Shown: one piece after another, positions 1 to 8,426 of the stretch
Numbering within the stretch: position 1 is the first letter of the stretch
Layout: every line of letters begins with the position of its first letter
Assembly (NCBI GenBank): GCA_023395255.1
Contig: JAEWZN010000011.1
Coordinates: forward strand, 186,001-250,000
Reading direction: 5' to 3'
DNA length: 64,000 nt
Source: Deferribacteres bacterium
GTDB lineage: Bacteria; Chrysiogenota; Deferribacteres; Deferribacterales; Geovibrionaceae
Notes under the pieces: generated by a model
What the model saw: only the letters and a program-made list of their open reading frames with translations
Told to the model about the DNA's origin: nothing
The model's database searches: none
Made by a program: the position numbers and the translations under genes

Positions 1-190
1 GGGCATATATAAAACTGAGCATAAGTCAAAACAAATTCGCACGATGACACAAGGCTCTGGATTATAAAGCTTTTTCTGCGGAAATAAAACAAAAAGCCAT
101 GCCGCATAAAAATATAAATATATTTTATACCGCAATCTTCAATATGGAGAATCCTGTAATCAGTACCGCAAAGACTTATTTGGCTGTAAG

Positions 191-451
191 TCAGTCGTAA
201 AAATCTATATTCATGGAATTTCTCTTCTGCACAAATTCCGCTATGCTCTCCTTCGCTATACGCCAGTGCCCCTTGCCATCTGTCCGGGTGTTCCACGCGG
301 GCAGCTCCACTCGCCAGATCCACCGCTTCACAGTAAGCGGATTGACCTGAAGAATCTCCGCCGCCTGTGATACAGATAAAAAACCGTGGGGAATCTTCCC
401 CAGTTCTTCTTTTATGCTTTTTTCCTCCCACTCCAGCTCCCTGTACACCAT
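191..451 (-). CDS. Small HTH_17/MerR-like DNA-binding protein
   Basis: This 86-residue protein carries a helix-turn-helix segment at about residues 24-45 (LSVSQAAEILQVNPLTVKRW), followed by a GKGHWRI wing typical of excisionase/MerR-like HTH_17 domains. It probably binds DNA as a small regulator; the partner or target is not visible. It is transcribed divergently from the XRE regulator at 559, so the 452-558 gap is a likely shared control region. No integrase or other mobile-element gene is nearby, so an excisionase role is not supported. Domain type is fairly sure, function is not. Confidence 0.7.
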   Translation of the reverse strand: MVYRELEWEEKSIKEELGKIPHGFLSVSQAAEILQVNPLTVKRWIWRVELPAWNTRTDGKGHWRIAKESIAEFVQKRNSMNIDFYD

Positions 452-468
452 ATGCCTCCATAATCACA

Positions 469-523
469 AACAATACTTGTTATTACACAAATCGTGCGTA
501 TAAATCAACAATAATTTTTTGTT
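469..523. promoter_or_regulatory. Candidate operator palindromes in the divergent HTH promoter region
   Basis: Two imperfect inverted repeats of the form AACAA-n-TTGTT lie at 469-481 and 507-523, in the gap between the divergent HTH genes. A TATAAT-like -10 box at 523-528 abuts the second one and would start the XRE transcript about 25 nt before its ATG. They are plausible autoregulatory sites; in AT-rich sequence such short palindromes can be chance. Confidence 0.35.
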
Positions 524-558
524 ATAATTTTACTCAAATTTCATGTATCTTATTTTTC

Positions 559-939
559 ATGGATTTAGCAGAAAGATTAAAAACACTCAGAAAGCATTTC
601 AGAATCTCTCAGGCAGACATAGGGGACATACTGTCAGTGCGTCAGCAGGCTGTGTCCCATTACGAGAAATCCGGCAATATTGATGCAGCTAAGCTTGAGG
701 TTCTGGCAGACCATTTCGGGCTGGACATAAAATTCTTTTATGAAAAGGCTCCGCTTGAAAACTACCTCAGCACGAACAGACAGGCAATCCGCCAGCTTTC
801 AGCCTCCGGCGGCCCTGTTGTACCCGCAGGCTGGGACGGTCTTCTGGAGCGGATAAGCCGCCTGAGCTACGCCAATATAAAAAACATAGAAAAAGTTATA
901 GTACCTTTGGTGGAAGTCTTTGAGGGTTCAAAAGAATAA
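559..939 (+). CDS. XRE-family transcriptional regulator
   Basis: This 126-residue protein has an N-terminal Cro/CI-type helix-turn-helix at about residues 5-60 (LKTLRKHFRISQADIGDILSV...VSHYEKSG), then a roughly 65-residue tail of unknown role. The ATG at 559 is chosen because the longer frame upstream encodes an implausible low-complexity leader that crosses the divergent promoter region. There is no clear Shine-Dalgarno. The stop is 43 nt before the S8 protease gene on the same strand, so the two are likely co-transcribed. The regulator may control its own promoter and the protease; this is inference from layout. Confidence 0.85.
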   Translation: MDLAERLKTLRKHFRISQADIGDILSVRQQAVSHYEKSGNIDAAKLEVLADHFGLDIKFFYEKAPLENYLSTNRQAIRQLSASGGPVVPAGWDGLLERISRLSYANIKNIEKVIVPLVEVFEGSKE

Positions 940-982
940 AACCCGGCCGCTTTGAAGCCGCATTTTTGCCGGAGTCCGAATA

Positions 983-3139
983 ATGGGGAACATCTTCAAA
1001 AACCCCATACTATTCATGGAGTTTTCTGAAAACTTTGTAAAAACACGTCCTGCCTCCGGTGTTCCGGTTAAACCGAGAACATCCGGGCATCCGCCCCTGA
1101 GCAGGGGAACCATAGTCCGCATGATGGAGGAAGGGTTCGGTTTTTACAGAAATTTTGAGTACAACAGGGGTCTGCCTGTTGTGGAAAAGTTTGTGCTGCG
1201 GGAAAACTCGCTGGCAAAATCCCTTCGCTACAGTTTTCTGGAAACAGCAAAAATCTCTCTCATAGGCTCAGTCGGGCAGTCAGGCTTCCTTTTTCCTGTT
1301 GCGGATGATTCCGAACTTTCGAGAATATGCACTGTGCTCCGTTTCAGCAGGAGCAAATCCCTTGAAGCGTCCCTTACCCATATTGAAAGCATCGGCGGAT
1401 TTTACCCTAACGAAAAGCTGGAACTTTCCCGCAGCTTTGTTCAGAAGGCTGTGTTTGATAAATCTCCCGGCAGGCTTATACGCCTGCGCTGCTTCCCTTT
1501 CCATGACACAGCGGAAAAAGTCGCCCGTTTCCTCAATAATCTCGGCGCTTCCTCTGTGAGTGTGCTCCCCTTTGTAACCGATTCGATCTTCATAGAGGCC
1601 TACCTCAGCGACTACAAGCCCAAGCTCACCGCCATACTGAACCACAGCTATATAAGCGAGGTTTCTGAACCGGAAACTGTCGAAATAACAGAGCATTACC
1701 TGCGCCATGAAGATCTTTTTGCAGACTGCGTAATGGAAAAATCCGCTGACACGGCATATCCGTCTGTGGGGATAATAGATTCCGGCGTGGCGGAAAATTC
1801 CTTTCTGCGCAGGTGGGAAACCGGACGTGAGCTTTTTGTGGAGCCTGAGTTTCTGGACACAGCCCACGGAACCTTCGTAACCGGACGCGCCCTTGCCAGC
1901 GGAGAATGTTTCGGCGGCACGGAATTTCTTGATGTAACTGTTATGCCGGGACGGGCGGGTACTCCGCCGGATCTGGCACGGCTTGCAGAAATACTGCGCA
2001 TAGTGATCCCCAAATACAGGGAAAAGATAAAAATATGGAACCTCTCTCTGGGAACAAACATACATGCAGGAGAGAACATCAGCCTGTTTGCCTATCTGCT
2101 GGACTGTATCCAGCGGGAGCAGGATGTGCTGTTTGTGCTGCCCGTCGGCAACTGCTTCCCTCTGCGCACATGGAGTACGGATGAACTGCAGACGGATGAT
2201 TTAATCACCGTCCCTGCGGAGAGCCTGCTGGCACTCACGATAGGCTCCGTAAGCCATATGGACACCAACCTCACACCGCTTCACGCCCCTTCCCTTTTCA
2301 CACGCAGGGGCAGGGGAGCCTTCTCCTCCGTGAAGCCTGAGCTTGTGTATTACGGAGGAACCCATGAACAGAAATTCGGACGCAGCATACCCAAAGGCGT
2401 TTTCTCAATAGGGAAGAATAATGAAATTGCGGAAGATACGGGAACAAGCCATGCAGCCCCCGTTATAGCCGGGATTGCGGCAAAGCTTTATCAGCTTTTG
2501 GGAAGGGCGGCCAGTGTGGATGCGGTAAAAGCGCTGATTATACACAAGGCATACGGCGGTTTCGGCGACGGCATATACACAGGCTGGGGGCTGCCGGAAA
2601 CACCGGAAGAGATGATGAGAACTGACGACGGCACAATTACCATAATACACACAGGAACATACGAAAAAGGCAGCCACATTGAGACCCCGCCTGTCCCAGT
2701 ACCCCCGGAGATGATGCGGAACGGCCGCCTTACCGGAACAGTGCGAATCACCCTTTCCTACCGCCCTCCTGTAAGCATAAGCTACTCAGGCTATTATACA
2801 TGCATGAATCTGCGGGCGTCCCTCGGCTTCTACAAAAACGGCAGATGGACAGGCCTCATAACAGACAAGGATATGAAATTCGCACCTGATGAGCCGAAAA
2901 GCAGGGCTGATTTTCTCTGGCTGCCGCTGAAGGACTATCAGGCCGAGCTGAGCACAGCCTGTGCTTCTGACAAACTGTTCCTGAGAATATCAGCATCAAA
3001 GCGCGATTTCTGGAAAGAGACCTCAGCCGTTCCTTATGCCGCTGTGATCTCTTTCATATGCGGCAGCAAGCAGAATTACCCCAAGTTTAAAAAAATCATG
3101 GAAGAGAACACTGACGATTTTTCATTTTTAGGGATATAA
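983..3139 (+). CDS. Cytoplasmic subtilisin-like (S8) serine peptidase
   Basis: The 718-residue protein has a C-terminal-half subtilase domain with the complete triad in the canonical order: Asp266 in VGIIDSGV, His295 in AHGTFVTG and Ser489 in GTSHAAPVIAG. An oxyanion Asn lies in the LPVGN segment. About 260 residues precede the catalytic domain and about 150 follow it. There is no signal peptide or membrane segment, unlike secreted degradative subtilases, so it should act inside the cell. A GGAG at 970-973 supports the ATG at 983; a start at 1016 is possible. It follows an XRE regulator. Intracellular S8 peptidases of similar shape occur in defence-type modules, usually beside an AAA ATPase, but no ATPase is present here. 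Confidence 0.85.
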   Translation: MGNIFKNPILFMEFSENFVKTRPASGVPVKPRTSGHPPLSRGTIVRMMEEGFGFYRNFEYNRGLPVVEKFVLRENSLAKSLRYSFLETAKISLIGSVGQSGFLFPVADDSELSRICTVLRFSRSKSLEASLTHIESIGGFYPNEKLELSRSFVQKAVFDKSPGRLIRLRCFPFHDTAEKVARFLNNLGASSVSVLPFVTDSIFIEAYLSDYKPKLTAILNHSYISEVSEPETVEITEHYLRHEDLFADCVMEKSADTAYPSVGIIDSGVAENSFLRRWETGRELFVEPEFLDTAHGTFVTGRALASGECFGGTEFLDVTVMPGRAGTPPDLARLAEILRIVIPKYREKIKIWNLSLGTNIHAGENISLFAYLLDCIQREQDVLFVLPVGNCFPLRTWSTDELQTDDLITVPAESLLALTIGSVSHMDTNLTPLHAPSLFTRRGRGAFSSVKPELVYYGGTHEQKFGRSIPKGVFSIGKNNEIAEDTGTSHAAPVIAGIAAKLYQLLGRAASVDAVKALIIHKAYGGFGDGIYTGWGLPETPEEMMRTDDGTITIIHTGTYEKGSHIETPPVPVPPEMMRNGRLTGTVRITLSYRPPVSISYSGYYTCMNLRASLGFYKNGRWTGLITDKDMKFAPDEPKSRADFLWLPLKDYQAELSTACASDKLFLRISASKRDFWKETSAVPYAAVISFICGSKQNYPKFKKIMEENTDDFSFLGI

Positions 3140-3234
3140 TAGTATTAATATAAAAGACAGGGCTCTGTTGCAATATCGTTGATATATTCGTATTTCCATA
3201 TTACAATTGTGAAACATATCACTTGGAGTGATGG

Positions 3235-3594
3235 ATGGTAAAAGACTTATCAAACCTGAGCATACTTTATGTCGAAGATGAATCCGTCACAAGGATGGCG
3301 GTTACCCGTGTCCTGCAAAAGCGTGTGGGGAGTATCTACCCCGCCAAGGACGGAAAAGAGGGGCTCTCCATGTTTCTGGAGCACAAGCCGGATATGGTGC
3401 TGACAGATCTCCAGATGCCCGTTATGGACGGCTGGGAAATGATTTCGGAGATACGCAAGGTTGCTCCGTCCGTGCCCATTATTGTCATATCCGCCTATGA
3501 GTACGACAACAGTGACTGCACCGTGAGCGATTCCATAGTCAAACCTGTTATTAAAGACACTCTCTTCGAAAAAATCGAGCACTGTTCAAAATAA
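3235..3594 (+). CDS. Single-domain response regulator (CheY-like receiver)
   Basis: This 119-residue protein is a complete receiver domain with no output domain. The acidic pair is in YVEDES (residues 13-16), the phospho-acceptor is Asp58 in VLTDLQMPVMDG, the switch Ser is 86 in VISAYE and the conserved Lys is 103 in IVKPV. It should be phosphorylated by a histidine kinase encoded elsewhere and act through protein contacts. A GGAG lies about 9 nt before the ATG. It stands alone between the S8 peptidase and fumC and is followed by a bidirectional terminator. Confidence 0.9.
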   Translation: MVKDLSNLSILYVEDESVTRMAVTRVLQKRVGSIYPAKDGKEGLSMFLEHKPDMVLTDLQMPVMDGWEMISEIRKVAPSVPIIVISAYEYDNSDCTVSDSIVKPVIKDTLFEKIEHCSK

Positions 3595-3597
3595 AAC

Positions 3598-3617
3598 CAG
3601 GGGGGCTTTCCCCCCTG
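3598..3617. terminator. Bidirectional terminator between receiver gene and fumC
   Basis: A perfect 8-bp stem, CAGGGGGG pairing with CCCCCCTG around a CTTT loop, lies between convergent genes. The minus-strand read is followed by GGTTTTATTTT, a good U tract for fumC; the plus-strand tail is weaker. Confidence 0.8.
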
Positions 3618-3623
3618 CTGTGT

Positions 3624-5015
3624 TTATTCCTTAGGTGTAACCATTTCTTCCGGTATCACGTACTTATCAAACTCCTCTGCGGTCAGAAGACCAAGCTTAA
3701 CTGCTGTTTCTTTCAGAGTTGAGTTCTCCTTGTAGGCTGTTTTAGCTATTTTTGCCGCGTTCTCATACCCTATATAAGGGTTGAGTGCAGTCACCAGCAT
3801 CAGGGAGTTTTTCAGATAGCTGTCTATAACCCCTTTATTAGCCTCTATTCCCACAGCGCAATGCTCGTTGAAGGAGTCCATGCTGTCCGCAAGCAGTCTC
3901 ACAGACTGGAGGAAGTTGTAAATTATCACAGGCTTGAACACATTAAGCTCAAAGTTGCCCTGACTTGCGCCGAAGGCTATGGCAGCATCATTACCGAACA
4001 CCTGGCACGCAACCATAGTCACGGCTTCCGACTGAGTGGGGTTCACCTTGCCGGGCATTATTGAGCTTCCCGGCTCGTTTTCGGGTATTGTCAGTTCTCC
4101 GATTCCGCATCTGGGGCCGGAGGCAAGCCAGCGGATGTCATTTGCTATCTTCATGAGGTTTGCAGCCAGAGACTTTGCCGCACCGCTGGCATAAACAAGG
4201 GCATCGTGGGATGTGAGCGCCTGAAACTTGTTCGGCGCGGAGACGAAGCGCCTTCCCGTGAATGAGCTTATCTCCTCTGCTGCCATCACGCCGAGCTTCG
4301 GGTGAGCATTTATCCCTGTTCCCACCGCTGTTCCGCCTATCGCAAGCTCACGGACATATTCCAGCGAACGTTCAATCTGCGTGTAGTTGGTTTCAAGCAT
4401 AGCCACATAACCGCTGAACTCCTGCCCAAGGGTGAGAGGTGTTGCGTCCTGAAGGTGGGTACGGCCGATTTTCACAATCCCTGCGAACTCATCCCTCTTC
4501 TTCGCCAGAGTCTCTGTCAGGCGTCTGACAGCAGGAAGAAGCAGATCCTCAACCTCAGCAACCGCAGCAATATGCATGGCTGTGGGGAAGGTATCATTGG
4601 AACTCTGGGACATGTTTACATGGTCATTGGGGTGGATCAGCCTTTTAGTGCGGAAGTCGCCGCCGAGGATCTCCGTTGCCCTGCTGGCTATGACTTCGTT
4701 AAGATTCATATTCGTCTGTGTTCCGCTGCCTGTCTGCCATACAGCAAGTGGGAACTGGTCTGCGAGCTTTCCTTCCAGTATTTCATCGCAGGTTTTAACA
4801 ATCGCCATTGTTTTTTCATCATCCAGCTTGCCCAGCTTGTTGTTCACCACTGCCAGAGATCTTTTCAGAACAGCGAAAGCCTTTATAAGTTCCGCGGGCA
4901 TCTTTTCCGTGCCGATACGGAAATTCTGAAGGCTTCTCTGAGTCTGCGCTGCCCAATAATTTTCATTGGCAACTTTGATTTCGCCCATTGTATCTTTTTC
5001 GATTCTGAAGCTCAT
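3624..5015 (-). CDS. fumC: Fumarate hydratase, class II (Fe-S-independent)
   Basis: This protein interconverts fumarate and L-malate in the TCA cycle in the cytoplasm. It is 463 residues from the ATG at 5015, the usual FumC length. Family motifs are present: SGTQTNMN near residue 98, [14 protein letters not shown] near 130 and the fumarase/aspartase signature [11 protein letters not shown] near 318. The start at 5015 (MSFRIEKD) is chosen because a GGAGG precedes it by about 7 nt; the longer frame to 5072 has no support. It is transcribed divergently from a class I fumarase operon, giving the cell two unrelated enzymes for one reaction. Confidence 0.97.
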   Translation of the reverse strand: MSFRIEKDTMGEIKVANENYWAAQTQRSLQNFRIGTEKMPAELIKAFAVLKRSLAVVNNKLGKLDDEKTMAIVKTCDEILEGKLADQFPLAVWQTGSGTQTNMNLNEVIASRATEILGGDFRTKRLIHPNDHVNMSQSSNDTFPTAMHIAAVAEVEDLLLPAVRRLTETLAKKRDEFAGIVKIGRTHLQDATPLTLGQEFSGYVAMLETNYTQIERSLEYVRELAIGGTAVGTGINAHPKLGVMAAEEISSFTGRRFVSAPNKFQALTSHDALVYASGAAKSLAANLMKIANDIRWLASGPRCGIGELTIPENEPGSSIMPGKVNPTQSEAVTMVACQVFGNDAAIAFGASQGNFELNVFKPVIIYNFLQSVRLLADSMDSFNEHCAVGIEANKGVIDSYLKNSLMLVTALNPYIGYENAAKIAKTAYKENSTLKETAVKLGLLTAEEFDKYVIPEEMVTPKE

Positions 5016-5206
5016 TGTTTTCCTCCGATGTTTTATTATAAAAAATCTGATACCTGTTTCCGCATAAAACAATACTTATCTGCCATACATGAATTTTATC
5101 ACACTTAGTCATATCTAACACCATAAAAAGCATTGTTTTAAAAGCTTGTATGCGCTTTATGAGCACTATGTTTATAATATAAATTAATACCTGATTAAAG
5201 CCGTTC

Positions 5207-5235
5207 TTGAAATATAACATTTTTTGGGTTACATA
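5207..5235 (+). promoter_or_regulatory. Candidate promoter of the class I fumarase operon
   Basis: TTGAAA at 5207-5212 and TACATA at 5230-5235 are separated by 17 nt, about 55 nt before the predicted start codon. The surrounding 5016-5294 gap is AT-rich and shared with fumC. The assignment rests only on consensus-like hexamers. Confidence 0.4.
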
Positions 5236-5294
5236 TGAGTATAAGCGCAAAATAATGCTATTAATTTTTTCAATAGCTAAATAATGAGGTGGCT

Positions 5295-6161
5295 ATGGAA
5301 CTTAAAAACGCTATGCTGGAACTGCTCCGCAGAGCCTCCACTGACCTTGCACCGGATGTGGAGAAAGCGATCAGGCAGGCCTACAAAAATGAGGACGAGG
5401 GAACATCCGCGAAAAACGTTTTCGGCACTATTGTCGAAAACATCGAACTGGCAAGGGAAGCATCCACGCCCCTCTGTCAGGACACGGGTTCGATAATCTG
5501 TTATGTTGACTTTCCCATTGGCGAAAGCGAAAAGAAATACCGCGAGGCTCTTGAGTGGGCAGCAATTGAGGCTACCAAACTTCAGTACCTCCGCCCCAAT
5601 GCCGTTGATCCCATCACAGGCAAAAACACAGGCAACAACATCGGCATAAACGCCCCCTACATGCACTTTCACCAGTGGGACAAACCCGAAGTCAGAGTGA
5701 GAGTAATGCTCAAAGGCGGCGGCTCCGAAAACGTGGGCGCTCAGTACAGGCTGCCGGATGCTGCGCTTAAAGCAGGCCGCGACCTTAAAGGCGTTCGCAA
5801 AGTAATCATCGACGCAGTGCACAAAGCACAAGGCTACGGCTGCGCACCCGGAATAATCGGTGTCGGAATCGGCGGCGACAGGGTGACAAGCTATGCCCTC
5901 TCAAAAGAACAGTTTTTCCGCACACTCGGCGAAAAGAGCGATAATCCCGAACTCGCCAAGCTTGAGGAAAGCCTCCTTGAGGATCTGAATAAGCTGAAAA
6001 TCGGCCCCATGGGCTTCGGCGGCAAAACAACGGTTCTCGGAGTAAACATAGGCCTTCAGCACAGACACCCCGCCACCTACTACGTTGCAATATCATACAC
6101 CTGTTGGGCTTACCGCAGGAAAACCATGATTATCAAAGGAAGCGAGGTGAGCTATGATTAA
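5295..6161 (+). CDS. Fumarate hydratase class I, alpha subunit
   Basis: This is the N-terminal (Fe-S) subunit of the two-subunit class I fumarase, which hydrates fumarate with a catalytic [4Fe-4S] cluster. Three Cys expected to ligate the cluster are present: C61 (LCQDTG), C183 (GYGCAPG) and C270 (SYTCWAYRR). The 288-residue length is normal for the alpha chain. An in-frame GTG at 5289 is possible, but GAGG at 5286-5289 is correctly spaced for the ATG at 5295. It overlaps the beta gene by 8 nt, consistent with translational coupling. The family also contains L-tartrate dehydratase; pairing with fumC and sequence style favour fumarase. Confidence 0.93.
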   Translation: MELKNAMLELLRRASTDLAPDVEKAIRQAYKNEDEGTSAKNVFGTIVENIELAREASTPLCQDTGSIICYVDFPIGESEKKYREALEWAAIEATKLQYLRPNAVDPITGKNTGNNIGINAPYMHFHQWDKPEVRVRVMLKGGGSENVGAQYRLPDAALKAGRDLKGVRKVIIDAVHKAQGYGCAPGIIGVGIGGDRVTSYALSKEQFFRTLGEKSDNPELAKLEESLLEDLNKLKIGPMGFGGKTTVLGVNIGLQHRHPATYYVAISYTCWAYRRKTMIIKGSEVSYD

Positions 6162-6735
6162 GCTGAAAACTCCTATTTCTGAGGAAACGGCAAGAAGCCT
6201 CAAAGTCGGCGATGAGGTTCTTCTCACCGGAACAATAGTTACAGCAAGAGACGCCGCACACAAACTCATGGTTGAGGAAAGACCCGATTTCATAAGAGAG
6301 CATCTTTTCGGCTCCGTTATCTATCACTGCGGCCCTGTTGTGAAAAAAGATGAGAAAGGCAGCTACTCATTCGTAGCGGCAGGTCCCACCACCTCTTCAA
6401 GAGAAGAACCTTATCAGGCTGATGTTATAGAGGAATACAAAGTCCGCGCCGTAATAGGCAAGGGCGGTATGGGTCCCAAAACAGCAGATGGTCTGAAAAA
6501 AACTGGCGCTGTTTACCTCCACGCAGTGGGCGGCGCGGGCTCTCTTATCGCTAAGAAAGTCACCAGCGTTGACACTGTTTACAAACTTGAGGAATTCGGA
6601 ACACCTGAGGCCTTCTGGGTTATTCAGGTTGAGGACTTCCCCTGCGTTGTGACTATGGACTCCCACGGCGGCAGCCTCCACAAAGACATTATGGAAATGT
6701 CCGGCAGCATAGCCAAAGAACTCATGGAAAAATAA
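6154..6735 (+). CDS. Fumarate hydratase class I, beta subunit
   Basis: This 193-residue protein is the C-terminal-domain subunit that completes the heteromeric class I fumarase. Recognisable features are the GDEVLLTGTIVTARDAAHK segment near residue 21 and the KGGMGPKT and HAVGGAGS substrate-site segments. It starts inside the last codons of the alpha gene, and a GAGGTGAGCT sequence in the alpha gene serves as its ribosome-binding site. A strong terminator follows 22 nt after the stop. Like the alpha subunit, the enzyme is expected to be oxygen-sensitive. Confidence 0.93.
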   Translation: MIKLKTPISEETARSLKVGDEVLLTGTIVTARDAAHKLMVEERPDFIREHLFGSVIYHCGPVVKKDEKGSYSFVAAGPTTSSREEPYQADVIEEYKVRAVIGKGGMGPKTADGLKKTGAVYLHAVGGAGSLIAKKVTSVDTVYKLEEFGTPEAFWVIQVEDFPCVVTMDSHGGSLHKDIMEMSGSIAKELMEK

Positions 6736-6757
6736 AAATCAGCGGAAGATATACTGC

Positions 6758-6792
6758 AAAGCCCTGCTTAGATTAGAGCAGGGCTTTTTTTT
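6758..6792 (+). terminator. Rho-independent terminator of the class I fumarase operon
   Basis: AAAGCCCTGCT (6758-6768) pairs with AGCAGGGCTTT (6777-6787) and runs into a T tract of eight bases. It is a textbook intrinsic terminator. Confidence 0.92.
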
Positions 6793-6795
6793 ACG

Positions 6796-6828
6796 GAAAA
6801 AACGGGTTCTTCATAATGAAAGAACCCG
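6796..6828 (-). terminator. Terminator of the 4-TM membrane protein gene
   Basis: Read on the minus strand, CGGGTTCTT pairs with AAGAACCCG across a short loop and is followed by TTTTTT. It lies about 50 nt after the stop of the gene at 6876-7322. Confidence 0.8.
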
Positions 6829-6875
6829 CCAATCCTTTGTCTGGTTATACCTATAACCGTATGATAACTGACGGC

Positions 6876-7322
6876 TTATGATGAAAAACGCACCGTCACT
6901 ATGGTTATGGGGATAACCACTGCAATAACATAAGCAAAATGAACCGCAAAAATTGTCAGTCCCTTGCTGAAGCCGATGGGAGATGAAGTCTCGTCACGGC
7001 TGAATACCCTGCCGTATATCCATCCCCCGACCGGAATAAGCAGGCAGAAAGTCAAAAACATCACCCCTTTCACTGCGTATTCCGAAATTTCCTCACCTGC
7101 AAAATGCTTTTTGAAATAGTGCGCGGCGGTGGCTCCGGCCACGTATATTCCGCCCGCTGTAAGGGTTATCTTTCTGAAAGCTGCGTATTTGTCCGGCTCA
7201 AAGCTGCAAAGCTTCCTGCAAAGTTTGCAGATAAGCAGAACATTGCTGTACAAATACACAAAAATAAAACCCATTACCACTATCATCAAGAGCATTCCGC
7301 CAATACTTGTCAGCAAACCCAA
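6876..7322 (-). CDS. Four-TM membrane protein of unknown function
   Basis: The 148-residue protein has four hydrophobic segments, at about residues 5-30, 52-65, 80-103 and 120-145. A CxxC pair (CKLCRKLC, about 32-39) follows the first helix on a basic loop. I do not recognise the family. It is a single-gene unit with its own terminator, between the fumarase operon and two lipoprotein genes. The paired cysteines could bind a metal or form a disulfide, but nothing else points to a function. Confidence 0.65.
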   Translation of the reverse strand: MGLLTSIGGMLLMIVVMGFIFVYLYSNVLLICKLCRKLCSFEPDKYAAFRKITLTAGGIYVAGATAAHYFKKHFAGEEISEYAVKGVMFLTFCLLIPVGGWIYGRVFSRDETSSPIGFSKGLTIFAVHFAYVIAVVIPITIVTVRFSS

Positions 7323-7517
7323 TGTCCACCTCCTGACATCCTTTACTCCGGGTTCTGCCGATTTTACGGGTTTTCAAACATCGTCCCGTAAGCGTGCAGA
7401 CTTGCGGGTATCTGATTATAGCAGGCAGTGGGCGGATGTCAAAAGAAACCGGATAAGCAATTTATAATCAAGATAAAATATAGAAAAAGGCCAAAAGAAC
7501 AGATTTACAGATAAAAA

Positions 7518-7548
7518 AAACCCCCGCCTCGGCAGAGACGGGGGGTTT
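7518..7548 (-). terminator. Terminator of the lipoprotein gene at 7601
   Basis: On the minus strand AAACCCCC-n-GTCTC pairs with GAGGC-GGGGGTTT and is followed by a run of eight T. A second hairpin, AGGGGT/ACCCCT at 7560-7576, precedes it directly after the gene. Confidence 0.88.
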
Positions 7549-7600
7549 CCATATATAAAAGGGGTTTAGCACCCCTCTGGGTTAACAAATGAATGTTAAC

Positions 7601-8134
7601 TTACTTTACTACGGATTTGATAAGGGTCAGCACATAATCGGGATGTGCAAATGAACCGTGCATATCGGGGAAATTTTTGTAAAGCATGCCGTCGAAAACT
7701 TCCTGCTCGCCTTCAAAAACCTTAATCTTCACAGCGGGGTTGTTCTCTTCGCCGGATCTTGTTGTGTACGTGCCGTCCGCGTCAATGACGAATTCGGGCA
7801 TGTAATGCTCAACAAGGATGGTAAAGGGAGTTCCCTGAATTTCGGATTTCTGACCGATGAGGACTTCCGTCTGCACATCTATACCTTGTTTCTCGTTCTT
7901 TACGCCGATAATGACGCTTTTGAACTTGTCAGCAATTTCTTTAGGAATAGATACTTTCTTATCCTTGGAAACTTTTATGCCGTGATCTGCGTCAGCCGGC
8001 ATGCCTGTGCTGCCGTTTTCAGACTGCTGTTCCTGCGCCATAGGAGCGCCGGTTTCTTTTTTCTCATCAACAACACCCTGTGAGCAAGCGAAGATGACAA
8101 AAGAAACGAGTACCAGATAGAGTGCTTTTAACAT
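7601..8134 (-). CDS. Lipoprotein of unknown function (177 residues)
   Basis: The first 17 residues form a lipoprotein signal ending in the lipobox VIFAC, so Cys17 should be lipidated. A low-complexity linker (about residues 20-52, rich in E, K, Q and G) follows. A globular region of about 120 residues contains no motif I recognise. The signal peptide closely matches that of the next gene upstream (8164-8400), suggesting that the pair arose by duplication of the 5' end. They are probably co-transcribed, 29 nt apart. Membrane-anchored periplasmic location is well supported; function is unknown. Confidence 0.7.
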   Translation of the reverse strand: MLKALYLVLVSFVIFACSQGVVDEKKETGAPMAQEQQSENGSTGMPADADHGIKVSKDKKVSIPKEIADKFKSVIIGVKNEKQGIDVQTEVLIGQKSEIQGTPFTILVEHYMPEFVIDADGTYTTRSGEENNPAVKIKVFEGEQEVFDGMLYKNFPDMHGSFAHPDYVLTLIKSVVK

Positions 8135-8163
8135 AGTTTTTCCCTCTTATGCTAATTCAAGAA

Positions 8164-8400
8164 TTAGTTAGCAGAAGCGTTATCAGCGGGTGTAGCGTTG
8201 TCTGCCATACCAGCTTCTGAAGCGTTGTCTGCCATAGCAGGTTCCTCAGCGGTAAGGTTGTCAACTGCAGTGTAGTTATCTGCAACCTGTTCCTGAGTTA
8301 CTGCGGGAGCTGCCGGCTCCTCAGTTTTTGTTTCTTCGGCTTTCTGTGAGCAAGCGAAGATAACAGCCGAAATGAGTAGTACATAGACTGCTTTCAACAT
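8164..8400 (-). CDS. Small lipoprotein with ADNA-type repeats
   Basis: This 78-residue protein has the same type of lipoprotein signal (VIFACS, Cys at 17) as its downstream neighbour. The mature part is acidic, Ala/Asn-rich and apparently unstructured. It ends in degenerate repeats of the form ADNAS/ADNAT (MADNASEAG, MADNATPADNASAN). A good ribosome-binding site (AAGGAGAG) precedes the ATG. There is no recognisable domain; it may be a short surface or periplasmic spacer lipoprotein. The compositional bias alone says little about function. Confidence 0.65.
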   Translation of the reverse strand: MLKAVYVLLISAVIFACSQKAEETKTEEPAAPAVTQEQVADNYTAVDNLTAEEPAMADNASEAGMADNATPADNASAN

Positions 8401-8426
8401 AGTTTCTCTCTCCTTTATTAAAGTAA

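Noticed and set aside
191..451. Excisionase of a mobile element
   Set aside because: The HTH_17 fold is compatible, but no integrase, relaxase or attachment repeats are visible.
1280..2065. 261-codon minus-strand frame antisense to the S8 protease
   Set aside because: Overlaps the catalytic domain of a convincing protease and shows no protein family features.
4302..5108. Long plus-strand open frame of 268 codons antisense to fumC
   Set aside because: It lies fully opposite a highly conserved enzyme gene, has no recognisable domain and is a codon-structure shadow.
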